NCBI GenBank assembly: GCA_001873285.1
Contig: MNYV01000064.1
Coordinates: forward strand, 1 to 6,627
Source of the DNA: Nitrospirae bacterium CG2_30_53_67
GTDB taxonomy: Bacteria; CG2-30-53-67
Direction of reading: 5' to 3'
DNA length: 6,627 nucleotides
Shown: in pieces, positions 1 to 6,258 of the stretch
Layout of the letters: each line of letters begins with the position of its first letter
Position numbering within the stretch: position 1 is the first letter of the stretch
Notes under the pieces: generated by a model
The model's input: only the letters and a program-made list of their open reading frames with translations
The model's database searches: none
Told to the model about the DNA's origin: nothing
Program-made: the position numbers and the translations under genes

Positions 1-17
1 AGGGTTCGAGGATTCCA

Positions 18-88
18 GGGTTACGCTTCGCGTGCCCCGCTTTTCTCTATCTTTGCCGTCTGCGACGGCTACTACACTGAGGTATCTT
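18..88 (+). repeat. 71-bp cassette inside repeat copy A
   Basis: The segment is the near-exact reverse complement of 6403-6473. Both are 71 bp, 64 positions match, and all seven differences are transitions. It lies between octamer units 2 and 3 of a four-unit block, so the 8-bp units resume cleanly on either side. It contains a perfect 6-bp stem, GCCGTC-TGC-GACGGC (55-69), conserved in both copies. It also has a small ACGC-TTC-GCGT stem (23-33) that in the other copy keeps pairing through a G-U wobble. The function is unknown. Confidence 0.85.
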
Positions 89-92
89 GGGG

Positions 93-245
93 TCAAGGGG
101 TCAAGTGTTTGTTTTCCAGTGATTTCATCAGATCCTTGAGCATCCGCTCAACCTCTTCAGAAAATCTTTTTGCTGTTTTTTAAATCTCCAAGCATCATTG
201 ATAAGACTGGGGCCCTTCCTTTAACTCCTTGTAGTTTTTGAGCAC
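93..245 (-). pseudogene. Possible decayed small reading frame in the centre of repeat copy A
   Basis: Read on the minus strand from 245, this stretch gives VLKNYKELKEGP. After two in-frame stops the same frame resumes with KRFSEEVERMLKDLMKSLE and ends at a TGA at 93-95 inside the octamer block. Between the stops, a neighbouring frame reads GPSLINDAWRFKKQQKDF. A pair of compensating indels, near the GGGCCCC run and the A-rich runs, would restore one open frame of about 50 residues. The composition is charged and helix-like. I do not recognise the family. No start or ribosome-binding site is evident, and the region could be chance coding-like sequence. Confidence 0.3.
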
Positions 246-342
246 TTCACTTGACCCCTGGAATCCTTGATCCCTTGACCCCTGATGTTTTCACCCACTT
301 TTTAAAGATGATCCAAACGATTCGAACGGCTTGAACCATTCC

Positions 343-1323
343 TTAATGACCCGCCCCGCCGTACAAGAAACATCGGACCCACCGGTTGTTTTCCCTGGGG
401 ATCAACGGAGGCGGAAGATGATCGCACGGTTTAAATCTTTCCGGACATCTTGTATGGAACAAACATCCCGGAGGAGGGTTGGAGGCGCTCGGGATCTCTC
501 CCATCAGAGGGACCTTTTTACGCCGGAGAGTCGGATCCGGCACCGGAATCGCTGAAAAGAGCGCCTTGGTATAGGGATGAAGGGGGGATTCATAGAGATC
601 GTTCCGGCCGGCGACCTCCATAATCTTTCCCAAATACATCACGGCCACCCTGTCGCACAGATACTCCACCACACTCAGATCGTGAGAAATAAAAACATAA
701 GTTAGACCGTATCTCTCCTTAAGATCCCCGAGCAAATTCAGGACCTGCGCCCGAATCGATACATCCAGCGCCGATACCGGCTCATCGGCAATGATGATCC
801 GGGGATGAACGGCCAGCGCACGGGCAATCCCCACGCGCTGCCTCTGCCCGCCGCTGAATTCATGGGGGTATTTGCCGTAGTCATCTTCTGAAAGGCCGAC
901 GTCCCGGAGCAAGGAGAGGACCTTCTCTGTTCTCTTGTTTTTTGAGAGTTGTCTTAGGTTGATCCTGATGGACTCCTCAATAGCCTCCCCGGCGGTCATG
1001 CGGGGATTCAGGGATGCAAAAGGATCCTGGAAGATGATCTGCATCTCGGACCGGATCTTGCGCATATCCGAACGGCTCTTTTTAAGGATATCCTCCTGGT
1101 GAAGGAGGATCTCGCCCTCGGTCGGTTCAACAAGGCGGAGGATGCACTTCCCGACCGTGGACTTCCCGCAGCCGGATTCTCCAACCAGTCCCAGGGTCTC
1201 GCCTTCATGAAGGGTCAGGTCCACGCCGTCCACGGCACGAACCATCTGCCGCCCCAGTTTCATGAAGCCTCTTTGAATAGGGAAATATTTCTTCAGTCCT
1301 TTGACTTCAAGAATGGCCGACAA
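343..1323 (-). CDS. oppF: Peptide/opine-type ABC importer ATP-binding protein (OppF/DppF family)
   Basis: This is one of the two cytoplasmic ATPases that power an oligopeptide, dipeptide or related ABC importer. It is 326 residues long, normal for the family. Visible motifs are Walker A GESGCGKS (48-55), Q-loop Q99, ABC signature SGGQRQ (157-162), Walker B IIIADEP (about 176-182) and H-loop H214. The C-terminal oligo_HPY region begins at HPYTKAL and has four cysteines, 287, 293, 300 and 318, spaced C-X5-C-X6-C-X17-C. This resembles the pattern reported to bind an iron-sulfur cluster in some DppD proteins. The start is taken as TTG at 1323, giving [14 protein letters not shown], with GGAG six bases upstream. 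A TTG four codons earlier overlaps that site. The partner ATPase oppD lies upstream but repeat copy B intervenes. The substrate cannot be told because permease and binding-protein genes are absent from the window. Confidence 0.93.
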   Translation of the reverse strand: MSAILEVKGLKKYFPIQRGFMKLGRQMVRAVDGVDLTLHEGETLGLVGESGCGKSTVGKCILRLVEPTEGEILLHQEDILKKSRSDMRKIRSEMQIIFQDPFASLNPRMTAGEAIEESIRINLRQLSKNKRTEKVLSLLRDVGLSEDDYGKYPHEFSGGQRQRVGIARALAVHPRIIIADEPVSALDVSIRAQVLNLLGDLKERYGLTYVFISHDLSVVEYLCDRVAVMYLGKIMEVAGRNDLYESPLHPYTKALFSAIPVPDPTLRRKKVPLMGEIPSASNPPPGCLFHTRCPERFKPCDHLPPPLIPRENNRWVRCFLYGGAGH

Positions 1324-1329
1324 GATGAA

Positions 1330-1333
1330 CTCC
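1330..1333 (-). promoter_or_regulatory. Shine-Dalgarno site deciding the oppF TTG start
   Basis: On the minus strand GGAG is followed by TTCATC and then TTG at 1323-1321. The six-base spacing is ideal, whereas the longer in-frame TTG at 1335 would place this site inside the coding region. The resulting N-terminus also matches the family better. Confidence 0.6.
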
Positions 1334-1338
1334 AAATA

Positions 1339-1563
1339 GAGATCCAGGGTTCAAGGGTTCCAGGGTTCAAGGATTCAAGTGAAATACTTAAAGGCAAGCA
1401 CAATCTCCAGAGAAAAACACTATAACACCTGAACCCTCGGCCCCTTATGTTTTGAGCACTTCACTCGACCCCTTGAACCCTTGACCCCTCGGACCCTCAG
1501 GTTCTTGAAAAGCACTTCACTCGACCCCTGGAATCCTTGACCGCTTGACCCCTGATATTTTCA
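1339..1563. repeat. Dispersed octamer-block repeat, copy B, between oppD and oppF
   Basis: The left G-rich block (1347-1378) has units GGGTTCAA, GGGTTCCA, GGGTTCAA and GGATTCAA, preceded by a degenerate fifth unit. The centre (1379-1420) matches copies C and D, including AATCTCCAGAGAAAAACAC. A shortened central C-rich block follows (1421-1444). This copy then has two right-hand C-rich blocks (1465-1496 and 1521-1552), each preceded by a GCACTTCAC spacer, where the others have one. The terminal inverted repeats of C and D are missing. The right edge TGATATTTTCA contains the complement of the oppD stop codon, so the repeat abuts that gene exactly. Confidence 0.85.
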
Positions 1564-2544
1564 TGACGTGACCACCCCGACATGCTTGAAACACCGGACA
1601 AAATGTCCGGATTCCATCTCCACCAGATCAGGGTTCCGCTGCCGGCATTCTCCGGTGACATGGACGCAGCGATCCGAAAACTTGCACCATGGGGCGACAT
1701 CAATCAGATCCGATACCGTGCCGGGAATGGCCTTGAGACGATCCCTCGCTCCGTGGCTGCCGATGCGGGGAATGGATTGCATCAGCCCGATGGTATAGGG
1801 ATGACAGGGCCGTTGGAAAAGGTCCACGGTCCGGGCATGCTCCACAACCTCTCCGGCATACATGACCACGGTCCGATCCGCCATTTCCGCAATGACGCCG
1901 AGATCGTGTGTGATCATGAGGATGGACATGTCGGATTCCTCACGGATATTGCTCATGAGATCGAGGATCTGGGCCTGTATGGTCACATCCAGTGCGGTCG
2001 TGGGCTCGTCTGCAATCAGGATGGAAGGGCTCCCGGATAGGGCCATGGCGATCATCACGCGCTGCCGCATCCCTCCGGAAAGCTGGTGAGGATATTCAGA
2101 GATCCGCTGCTCCGGGGAAGGGATCTGCACCGATTTCAGAAGCTGCACGGTTTTATCCATGGCCTCCTTCTTCATGAGGTTCTGATGCGCCATGACGGCC
2201 TCTGCAATCTGGTCCCCGACTGTAAAGACCGGGTTCAGGGAGGTCATGGGCTCCTGAAAGATCATGGAGATCCTGTTCCCCCGAATTTTCCGCATCTCCT
2301 CGGAATCGAGTGCAAGGAGATTGCGGCCTTCAAACAAAATCTCCCCTGTGACCACCCTTGCCGGAGGCATGAGAAGAAGTCTCATGATGGAAAGGGCCGT
2401 TACGCTCTTGCCGCACCCGGACTCCCCCACCATACCGAGAACCTCTCCTTTTTCCAAGGTCAAAGAGAGATGATTCACGGCCTGCACCACACCGGCATCG
2501 GTATGAAAATGGATGGTCAGATTTTTGATTTCAAGGATGGGCAT
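1561..2544 (-). CDS. oppD: Peptide/opine-type ABC importer ATP-binding protein (OppD/DppD family)
   Basis: This is the second ATPase of an OppDF/DppDF heterodimer, acting at the inner face of the cytoplasmic membrane. It has 327 residues starting MPILEIKNLTIHFHT. Motifs are Walker A GESGCGKS (40-47), Q-loop Q97, signature LSGGMRQ (155-161), Walker B ILIADEP (175-181) and H-loop H213. The oligo_HPY tail starts near HPYTIGL. Its cysteines 287, 293, 300 and 318 have the same C-X5-C-X6-C-X17-C spacing as the OppF partner. The frame stays open for 51 codons upstream, but that stretch overlaps the TPR gene and has no family resemblance, so ATG at 2544 is chosen. The Shine-Dalgarno there is weak. 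The gene starts 62 bp after the TPR stop and probably shares its transcript. Its stop falls at the edge of repeat copy B. Permease and binding-protein genes are not in the window, so the substrate is unknown. Confidence 0.93.
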   Translation of the reverse strand: MPILEIKNLTIHFHTDAGVVQAVNHLSLTLEKGEVLGMVGESGCGKSVTALSIMRLLLMPPARVVTGEILFEGRNLLALDSEEMRKIRGNRISMIFQEPMTSLNPVFTVGDQIAEAVMAHQNLMKKEAMDKTVQLLKSVQIPSPEQRISEYPHQLSGGMRQRVMIAMALSGSPSILIADEPTTALDVTIQAQILDLMSNIREESDMSILMITHDLGVIAEMADRTVVMYAGEVVEHARTVDLFQRPCHPYTIGLMQSIPRIGSHGARDRLKAIPGTVSDLIDVAPWCKFSDRCVHVTGECRQRNPDLVEMESGHFVRCFKHVGVVTS

Positions 2545-2596
2545 GGGATGATGGATTCCATAGGGACGACCCGGGATCGGGTATAACGAAAACAAG

Positions 2597-2616
2597 AGCC
2601 GATGGTTCAGCCGGCT
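2597..2616 (-). terminator. Weak hairpin at the end of the TPR gene
   Basis: AGCCG and CGGCT form a 5-bp stem with a 10-base loop that includes the TPR stop codon. On the minus strand it is followed by CTTGTTTTCG, a broken T-tract. On the plus strand T residues follow directly. It could be a leaky terminator before oppD or chance pairing. Confidence 0.2.
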
Positions 2617-3323
2617 TTTTTGCCTCCGCTCTCGACCAGTCGGAGAAAGGTTGAGGCCTCTCTGTTTTGCGGGTCGATCTGCTGCGCCGTATGCCACTCC
2701 TCTACAGCCAGGTCTTTTTTGCCTTGCTTGTAATAGGTCAGGCCGAGATGAAGAAAGACCGGCACATAGGCCGGATTGACGGTTTTTGCCTGCTGCAAAT
2801 ATTTGACCGCGTTGTTCAGATCCCCTTTCTCACGGTGAGCCAGTCCGATTTTGATGAGGATCTCCATAGAATTAGGCCGCATCTTCAATGCCATGAGGTA
2901 TTCATGGATCGCTTCGTTGAACCAGCCGATCTCATGGTAGGCATCACCGGTTTCCACATGCATCCCCGCCAATTTCCCCTGCACAAATGGATCAATGAAA
3001 TAAGGGGCGGACTGGACGATATCGGCCGCGTTTTTAAACACGGCTTCGGCTTCTTCAAACTTTCCACTTTCATTGAGGCAGATCACCAGATTCAACGCGG
3101 CTTCTGTATAATTCGGGTTGATTTCAAGGGCCTTGCGGAAGGATCGGGAGGCCTTGTTAAACTTGCCGTCCGCATGGTAGATCATCCCGAGTTTACTGTG
3201 GACCTCGGCAAGCTTCTCTTCTTGTTCAAGGACCATCTCAAAACACTTTCTGGCCTCTTCGAACTCCCCATGTGAAAAGTGCGTTTTCCCCCGGATGTAC
3301 ATCTCCTGAACGGCTTCTTTCAT
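2607..3323 (-). CDS. Tetratricopeptide-repeat (TPR) protein
   Basis: This 238-residue protein is made almost entirely of about six 34-residue TPR units, at roughly residues 5-38, 39-72, 73-106, 119-152, 153-186 and 187-220. Typical TPR pattern residues recur, for example LGMIYHADGKFNKASRSFRK, with A-x-x-x-F and NP helix breaks. Units 3 and 4 are separated by an irregular insert around VQSAPYFIDPFVQGK. There is no signal peptide or membrane segment, so it is probably a cytoplasmic protein-protein interaction scaffold. The client is unknown. ATG at 3323 follows AAGGAG (3330-3335) at a six-base spacing, which fixes the start. A promoter-like pair lies about 140 bp upstream. oppD follows after 62 bp and may be cotranscribed. 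A link to hflKC or peptide import is only positional. Confidence 0.9.
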   Translation of the reverse strand: MKEAVQEMYIRGKTHFSHGEFEEARKCFEMVLEQEEKLAEVHSKLGMIYHADGKFNKASRSFRKALEINPNYTEAALNLVICLNESGKFEEAEAVFKNAADIVQSAPYFIDPFVQGKLAGMHVETGDAYHEIGWFNEAIHEYLMALKMRPNSMEILIKIGLAHREKGDLNNAVKYLQQAKTVNPAYVPVFLHLGLTYYKQGKKDLAVEEWHTAQQIDPQNREASTFLRLVESGGKKAG

Positions 3324-3382
3324 AGAAGGCTCCTTCTGATGGGTCGCATATGGTCAAACCCTAACCACCAACCAGTAGAGAA

Positions 3383-3410
3383 CACAGAGTATTTCTCTCA
3401 GCACTCTGTG
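3383..3410. repeat. CACAGAGT inverted repeat in the TPR leader
   Basis: CACAGAGT (3383-3390) and ACTCTGTG (3403-3410) form a perfect 8-bp dyad around a 12-base loop. Flanking AA and GTT allow a slightly longer imperfect stem. It lies between the promoter-like site and the TPR start, so it would form in the leader RNA. No T-tract follows on the minus strand, which argues against a simple terminator. It may be a separate short dispersed repeat or an operator. Confidence 0.5.
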
Positions 3411-3462
3411 GTTTCATCTCTTACCCTTTTTGTGAAACTTTGACATGATCATTCTTTCTGGA

Positions 3463-3491
3463 ATTCTAAACAATTCTGCCGGTGAATGCAA
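3463..3491 (-). promoter_or_regulatory. Putative promoter for the TPR-oppDF unit
   Basis: On the minus strand TTGCAT is followed by 17 bases and then TAGAAT, which matches the sigma-70 -10 consensus at five of six positions. The -35 match is only TTG. It sits just inside repeat copy C, in an AT-rich stretch. It would start a transcript reading through the CACAGAGT dyad into the TPR gene. This is pattern-based only. Confidence 0.35.
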
Positions 3492-3512
3492 CTTTTTTCA
3501 GGTTTTCAATAG

Positions 3513-3730
3513 GGTTCTTCTCCCATCCAGTGGGTAAGAAGGGTTCGAGGATTCCAGGGTTCAAGGGGTCAAGTGAAATACTGAAACGCAAGCAAAATCT
3601 CCAGAGAAAAACACTGGAACCCTTGAACCCTAGGACCCTCGGCCCCTTATGTTTTTAGCGCTTCACTTGACCCCTGGAATCCTTGACCCCTTGACCCCTG
3701 ATGTTTTCACCCACTCTTTTGGAGATGACC
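3513..3730. repeat. Dispersed octamer-block repeat, copy C (most complete, 218 bp)
   Basis: This is the reference copy. The left end GGTTCTTCTCCCATCCAG plus TGGGTAAGAA mirrors the reverse complement of the right end, GGTCATCTCC then AGTGGGTGAAAA, giving a degenerate terminal inverted repeat of about 27 bp. Inside are a G-rich block of four octamers (3541-3572), a centre (3573-3614), a C-rich block of four (3615-3646), a spacer TTATGTTTTTAGCGCTTCAC, and a second C-rich block of four (3667-3698). The flanks are TTTTCAATA (left) and TTTTAATA (right), a possible imperfect target duplication. It lies between hflC and the TPR gene. The rest of this 488-bp gap holds the promoter-like pair and a dyad, with no gene. 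Confidence 0.9.
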
Positions 3731-3811
3731 TTTTAATATAAACACCCTCCGTGCAGATTCGGGCGGGCCTCCTCACTCAACGGGAAGGCCATGAGCCTTT
3801 ACAGGAAACAT

Positions 3812-4669
3812 TCACCGGCTCTTCTTTAAGAACCTGAAAAATTCCGATTCCGGGCCGATAAGCAGAAGGGTCTTGTCCGGCAATGATTTTTTATACGCAT
3901 CCATAGACCGGATGAACTCAAAAAACTCAGGGTCATTCTGAAAGGCCTCCGCATAAATTTTAGTGGCTGAGGCATCCCCTTCGCCTTTGAGCTCCTGGGA
4001 TTTTCGTTTTGCCTCGGCCAGGATGATGGTCTTCTCCTTTTCCGCCTCGGCCCGGATCTTCATGGCCGCCTCTTCACCTTCGGAACGGTACCTCTTGGCC
4101 TCCTGCTCCCGCTCCGCCTTCATCCGGTCATAGACATGTTTCTCATTTTCCGGCGGAAGGTCCGCTCTCTTGATCCGGACATCCACCACTTCGATCCCAT
4201 AAGAGAGGGCCTTTCGGTTGGTATCCTGTGTCACCGTCTTCATGATCTGGGATCGGTTTTCTGAAACCATCTGGATGAGATCATATTTTCCGAGCTCCGC
4301 CCTGAGATTCGAGTAGATAATGTCGTCCAGGCGGGCCTGCGCCCCGAATTCATTCCGCATGGTCTGATAGAACCTCAGCGGGTCCTTGATTCTCCATTTT
4401 GCAAAGTTGTCCACCACCAGGTTCTTCTTATCCCTGGTAATGATTCCTTTAGCCGCCGCATCATATTCCAGAATCCGATTGTCAAAAAAGATGACCTGCT
4501 GGACAAAGGGGACCTTGACATGAAGGCCTGGGTCATGGATGGTCCGGACCGGCTTTCCCAATTGCACCAGAAGGGCCGATTCCGTCTGATCCACGGTAAA
4601 GAGAACCTGGGAGAGGGACAACATGGCCAGGATGATCAGGACGCCGGCCACGGCAGAAAGTTTTTTCAT
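3812..4669 (-). CDS. hflC: HflC, SPFH-domain membrane protein modulating FtsH
   Basis: HflC and HflK assemble into a membrane-anchored cage around the FtsH protease and modulate its degradation of membrane proteins. The 285-residue product has an N-terminal membrane anchor (about 4-25), then an SPFH/band-7 domain (about 22-190) with conserved features such as Q-T-E-S-A-L-L and DPGLHVKVPF. A charged coiled-coil follows (about 180-230, KAEREQEAKRYRSEGEEAAM), then the alanine-rich GDASATKIYAEAF segment. It is shorter than Escherichia coli HflC (about 334 residues) but has every region. ATG at 4669 is preceded by AGGAGG five bases away. It begins 14 bp after the hflK stop, so the two are surely cotranscribed. 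No clear terminator follows the TGA. The adjacent 3731-3811 holds nothing recognised. Confidence 0.95.
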   Translation of the reverse strand: MKKLSAVAGVLIILAMLSLSQVLFTVDQTESALLVQLGKPVRTIHDPGLHVKVPFVQQVIFFDNRILEYDAAAKGIITRDKKNLVVDNFAKWRIKDPLRFYQTMRNEFGAQARLDDIIYSNLRAELGKYDLIQMVSENRSQIMKTVTQDTNRKALSYGIEVVDVRIKRADLPPENEKHVYDRMKAEREQEAKRYRSEGEEAAMKIRAEAEKEKTIILAEAKRKSQELKGEGDASATKIYAEAFQNDPEFFEFIRSMDAYKKSLPDKTLLLIGPESEFFRFLKKSR

Positions 4670-4683
4670 CTCTTCCTCCTTGC

Positions 4684-5745
4684 TTATGGTTTGGCCTTTT
4701 CCTGCCCGCCTTTTTCCATCAGCCGTTCGAGCGGGAGGTAGGGCAACACTCTTTCAGATACGTTCTGATCCAGGAGAACCTTTTCCATCCGGGGAAGGAT
4801 CTCCTCAAGGGTTTCCAGGTAGATTCTGGTCCTCGTGACATCCTTAGCCTTCTTATACTCGGCAAGGACCTGAAGGAAGCGGCTGGCATCCCCTTTGGCC
4901 TCATTGATCTTGGCCTCACGGTAGGCCTGTGCCTCATTGATGATCTGCTGGGCCATACCCTTGGCCTTGGGGAGGATGTCATTTCGGTAACCCATAGACT
5001 GGTTCTCGATCTTTTCCTTGTCCTCTTTGGCCGAGGCCACATCCTTGAAGGCGGCGATCACCGGCTCGGGAGGGAGGACATCCTGCAGTTGGACCGCGTC
5101 CACCATGATTCCGACCTCGTACCGGTCCAGGATCCCCTGGAGCAGGGTCATGGTATCCTGCTGGATCTGGAACTTTCCCTCGGTCAGAACTTCATCGATC
5201 TTATTCTTGCCGACCACCTCGCGGATGGCTGCCTCTGCCGCATCCTTGATGGTCTTCTCCTGATCACGGATGTTGAAGAGATAAGAGACCGGGTCCTGGA
5301 TCCGGTACTGCACAATAAACTCCAGGGCCACGATATTGGCGTCTCCGGTGAGCATCAGGGCCTCGGCGGGAACCTCCCGATACCGGGCCGGCGAACCGGA
5401 GTCGACGGTTCTAAATCCCACCTCCACCCGGTGAACCTTGGTCACCTTGGGCTTGAGCGCCGATTCCACAGGAAAAGGGATATGCCAGTGCGGGCCAGGC
5501 TGCGCAGTTCTCACCATCTTTCCGAACCGCTTCACCACCCCCATCTCATCCGGGGCCACAATAAAAATCCCGGATAAAACCCACAAGGCCAGAATCACCA
5601 TCACGATGGCCCCTGCCCCCGGGATCTTATGCTTCAAAGACTTGAAAGACCGGAACGATTCTTCAAATTTTTTAACCATGTCTTCAATCGGCAGGGGGCC
5701 TTCACCCCACGGCCCGCCTCCCGGACTTCCTGGGTTCCACGGCAT
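4684..5745 (-). CDS. hflK: HflK, SPFH-domain membrane protein partner of HflC
   Basis: This is the partner of HflC in the FtsH-modulating complex. The 353-residue protein opens with a short Gly/Pro/Trp-rich tail (MPWNPGSPGGGPWGEGP) typical of HflK. Then come an amphipathic stretch, one membrane segment (about 43-63, ending in VLSGIFIV), an SPFH domain (about 64-235) beginning with APDEMGVVKRFGK, and a long helical region (about 236-300) with AKGMAQQIINEAQAYREA and the GDASRFLQVLAEYKKA motif. E. coli HflK is about 419 residues. The difference is mainly in the shorter N- and C-terminal tails. ATG at 5745 has a strong AAGGAGG five bases upstream. It heads the hflKC unit, and 171 bp separate it from hypA. 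Confidence 0.95.
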   Translation of the reverse strand: MPWNPGSPGGGPWGEGPLPIEDMVKKFEESFRSFKSLKHKIPGAGAIVMVILALWVLSGIFIVAPDEMGVVKRFGKMVRTAQPGPHWHIPFPVESALKPKVTKVHRVEVGFRTVDSGSPARYREVPAEALMLTGDANIVALEFIVQYRIQDPVSYLFNIRDQEKTIKDAAEAAIREVVGKNKIDEVLTEGKFQIQQDTMTLLQGILDRYEVGIMVDAVQLQDVLPPEPVIAAFKDVASAKEDKEKIENQSMGYRNDILPKAKGMAQQIINEAQAYREAKINEAKGDASRFLQVLAEYKKAKDVTRTRIYLETLEEILPRMEKVLLDQNVSERVLPYLPLERLMEKGGQEKAKP

Positions 5746-5766
5746 CAGTCCCTCCTTTCTGAAAAG

Positions 5767-5782
5767 TCCGGCTGCACCCGGA
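5767..5782 (-). other. Small hairpin in the hflK leader
   Basis: TCCGG and CCGGA form a 5-bp stem around a six-base loop just upstream of the hflK Shine-Dalgarno. On the minus strand CTTTTC follows. The stem is short and the T-tract imperfect, so it may be a weak attenuator or have no role. Confidence 0.2.
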
Positions 5783-5797
5783 TCCGATCACTTTTTT

Positions 5798-5809
5798 TTA
5801 GTCAACTAA
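5798..5809. promoter_or_regulatory. TTAGT-CA-ACTAA dyad upstream of hflK
   Basis: This 12-bp near-palindrome lies next to an eight-T run in the AT-rich spacer between hypA and hflK. It sits about 25 bp downstream of a promoter-like pair, a location suited to a repressor operator. No family is recognised, and a single short dyad can arise by chance. Confidence 0.2.
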
Positions 5810-5832
5810 CGAAATTGAAATAATTTTTAGAT

Positions 5833-5861
5833 AGTCTAATGGATTGTGAGATAAAGCGCAA
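5833..5861 (-). promoter_or_regulatory. Putative promoter for hflKC
   Basis: On the minus strand TTGCGC is separated by 17 bases from TAGACT, in the most AT-rich part of the 171-bp hypA-hflK spacer. Matches to consensus are three of six (-35) and four of six (-10). The spacing and position are right but the support is weak. I looked for a heat-shock type promoter (CTTGAA and CCCCAT-like boxes) and found only an unconvincing CCCCAT further upstream. Confidence 0.25.
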
Positions 5862-5916
5862 CAGGTATTGAAGGAATGGGGGTGCGACAAATTTATCAGA
5901 AAGCAAAACGGGATAT

Positions 5917-6258
5917 CTATCCGACCTCCATCTCCTTGACGCGGAGTTCGTTCCCGGAGATGAGCTCGGACGAGATGCTCCCGCAATGGGTGCAGGTCAT
6001 CTTGAATCCGCCGGCATTATATTCGGTCGAACAGGATAGGCATCTGACCTTAAGAGGAATCGATGTAATGGAAAGTTTCGCCCCTTGTGCAAGGGTATCC
6101 TGACTTAATTGTTCAAAATGAGTCTGCATTTCCTTGGTATCCAGGCCGCTCAGTTCACCGACCTCAATGACGACCCTGGTGATGCGGCTGGCTCCTTCGG
6201 CCTGGGCTTTTTCAATCAACTGTTTTAAGATCTCTCTGGTTACGGTCAGGCCGTCCAT
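5917..6258 (-). CDS. hypA: HypA/HybF-family protein lacking the N-terminal Met-His-Glu nickel motif
   Basis: HypA is a small metallochaperone that, with HypB, delivers nickel to NiFe hydrogenase. This 113-residue protein follows the family along its length: LTVTREIL near the start, RITRVVIEVGELSGLD (25-40), a zinc site C73-X2-C76-X12-C89-X2-C92 and the closing SGNELRVKEMEV. The unusual point is the N-terminus. Canonical HypA starts M-H-E-L-S-V-T, and His2 is the key nickel ligand. Here the second of two adjacent ATGs gives M-D-G-L-T-V-T in perfect register, so His2 and Glu3 are Asp and Gly. The first ATG (6261) would give MMDG, also without His. The Shine-Dalgarno AAAGGG is four bases before the second ATG and one before the first. 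The protein may bind nickel differently or have changed role. No hypB or hydrogenase gene is in the window. Confidence 0.88.
   Translation of the reverse strand: MDGLTVTREILKQLIEKAQAEGASRITRVVIEVGELSGLDTKEMQTHFEQLSQDTLAQGAKLSITSIPLKVRCLSCSTEYNAGGFKMTCTHCGSISSELISGNELRVKEMEVG

Larger units (their letters stand above)
1..313. repeat. Dispersed octamer-block repeat, copy A (left end cut by window)
   Basis: This is the first of four copies of an intergenic repeat. A left G-rich block (2-17 and 89-104) holds 8-bp units such as GGGTTCGA, GGATTCCA and GGGGTCAA. The right C-rich block (251-282) has four units: TTGACCCC, TGGAATCC, TTGATCCC and TTGACCCC. The right end (283-313) matches the right end of copies C and D, including TGATGTTTTCACCCACT and GATGATC. 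A 71-bp cassette (18-88) interrupts the left block. The centre (about 105-240) is not shared with copies B to D and contains a possible decayed reading frame. Apart from this repeat I see no gene in 1-342. A mobile or MITE-like origin is inferred. Confidence 0.85.

Noticed and set aside
18-88. tRNA or small-RNA gene in the 71-bp cassette
   Set aside because: The length is tRNA-like, but there is no cloverleaf, no T-loop consensus and only two small hairpins, so a plain structured repeat is the safer call.
1-313. CRISPR array interpretation of the repeated octamers
   Set aside because: Units are 8 bp and contiguous without spacers, blocks invert within each element, and there are no cas genes.
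331-555. Plus-strand frame of 74 codons overlapping the oppF 3' end
   Set aside because: It is antisense to the conserved OppF C-terminus and has no recognisable domain or start signal.
2545-2697. N-terminal extension of OppD by 51 residues
   Set aside because: It overlaps the TPR coding region, has no similarity to OppD N-termini, and the MPILEIKNLTIHF start fits the family.
2667-3275. Long plus-strand frame of 202 codons opposite the TPR gene
   Set aside because: It mirrors the codon pattern of the TPR gene. The minus strand gives clear six-unit TPR periodicity and a good Shine-Dalgarno.
3736-3811. Intrinsic terminator after hflC
   Set aside because: GGCC/GGCC and AAGGC/GCCTT pairings exist, but the stems are short and no T-tract follows on the minus strand.
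5866-5900. Heat-shock sigma-32 promoter upstream of hflK (CCCCAT-like box)
   Set aside because: A CCCCATTC string is present on the minus strand but no acceptable CTTGAA-like -35 box lies 13-15 bases upstream.
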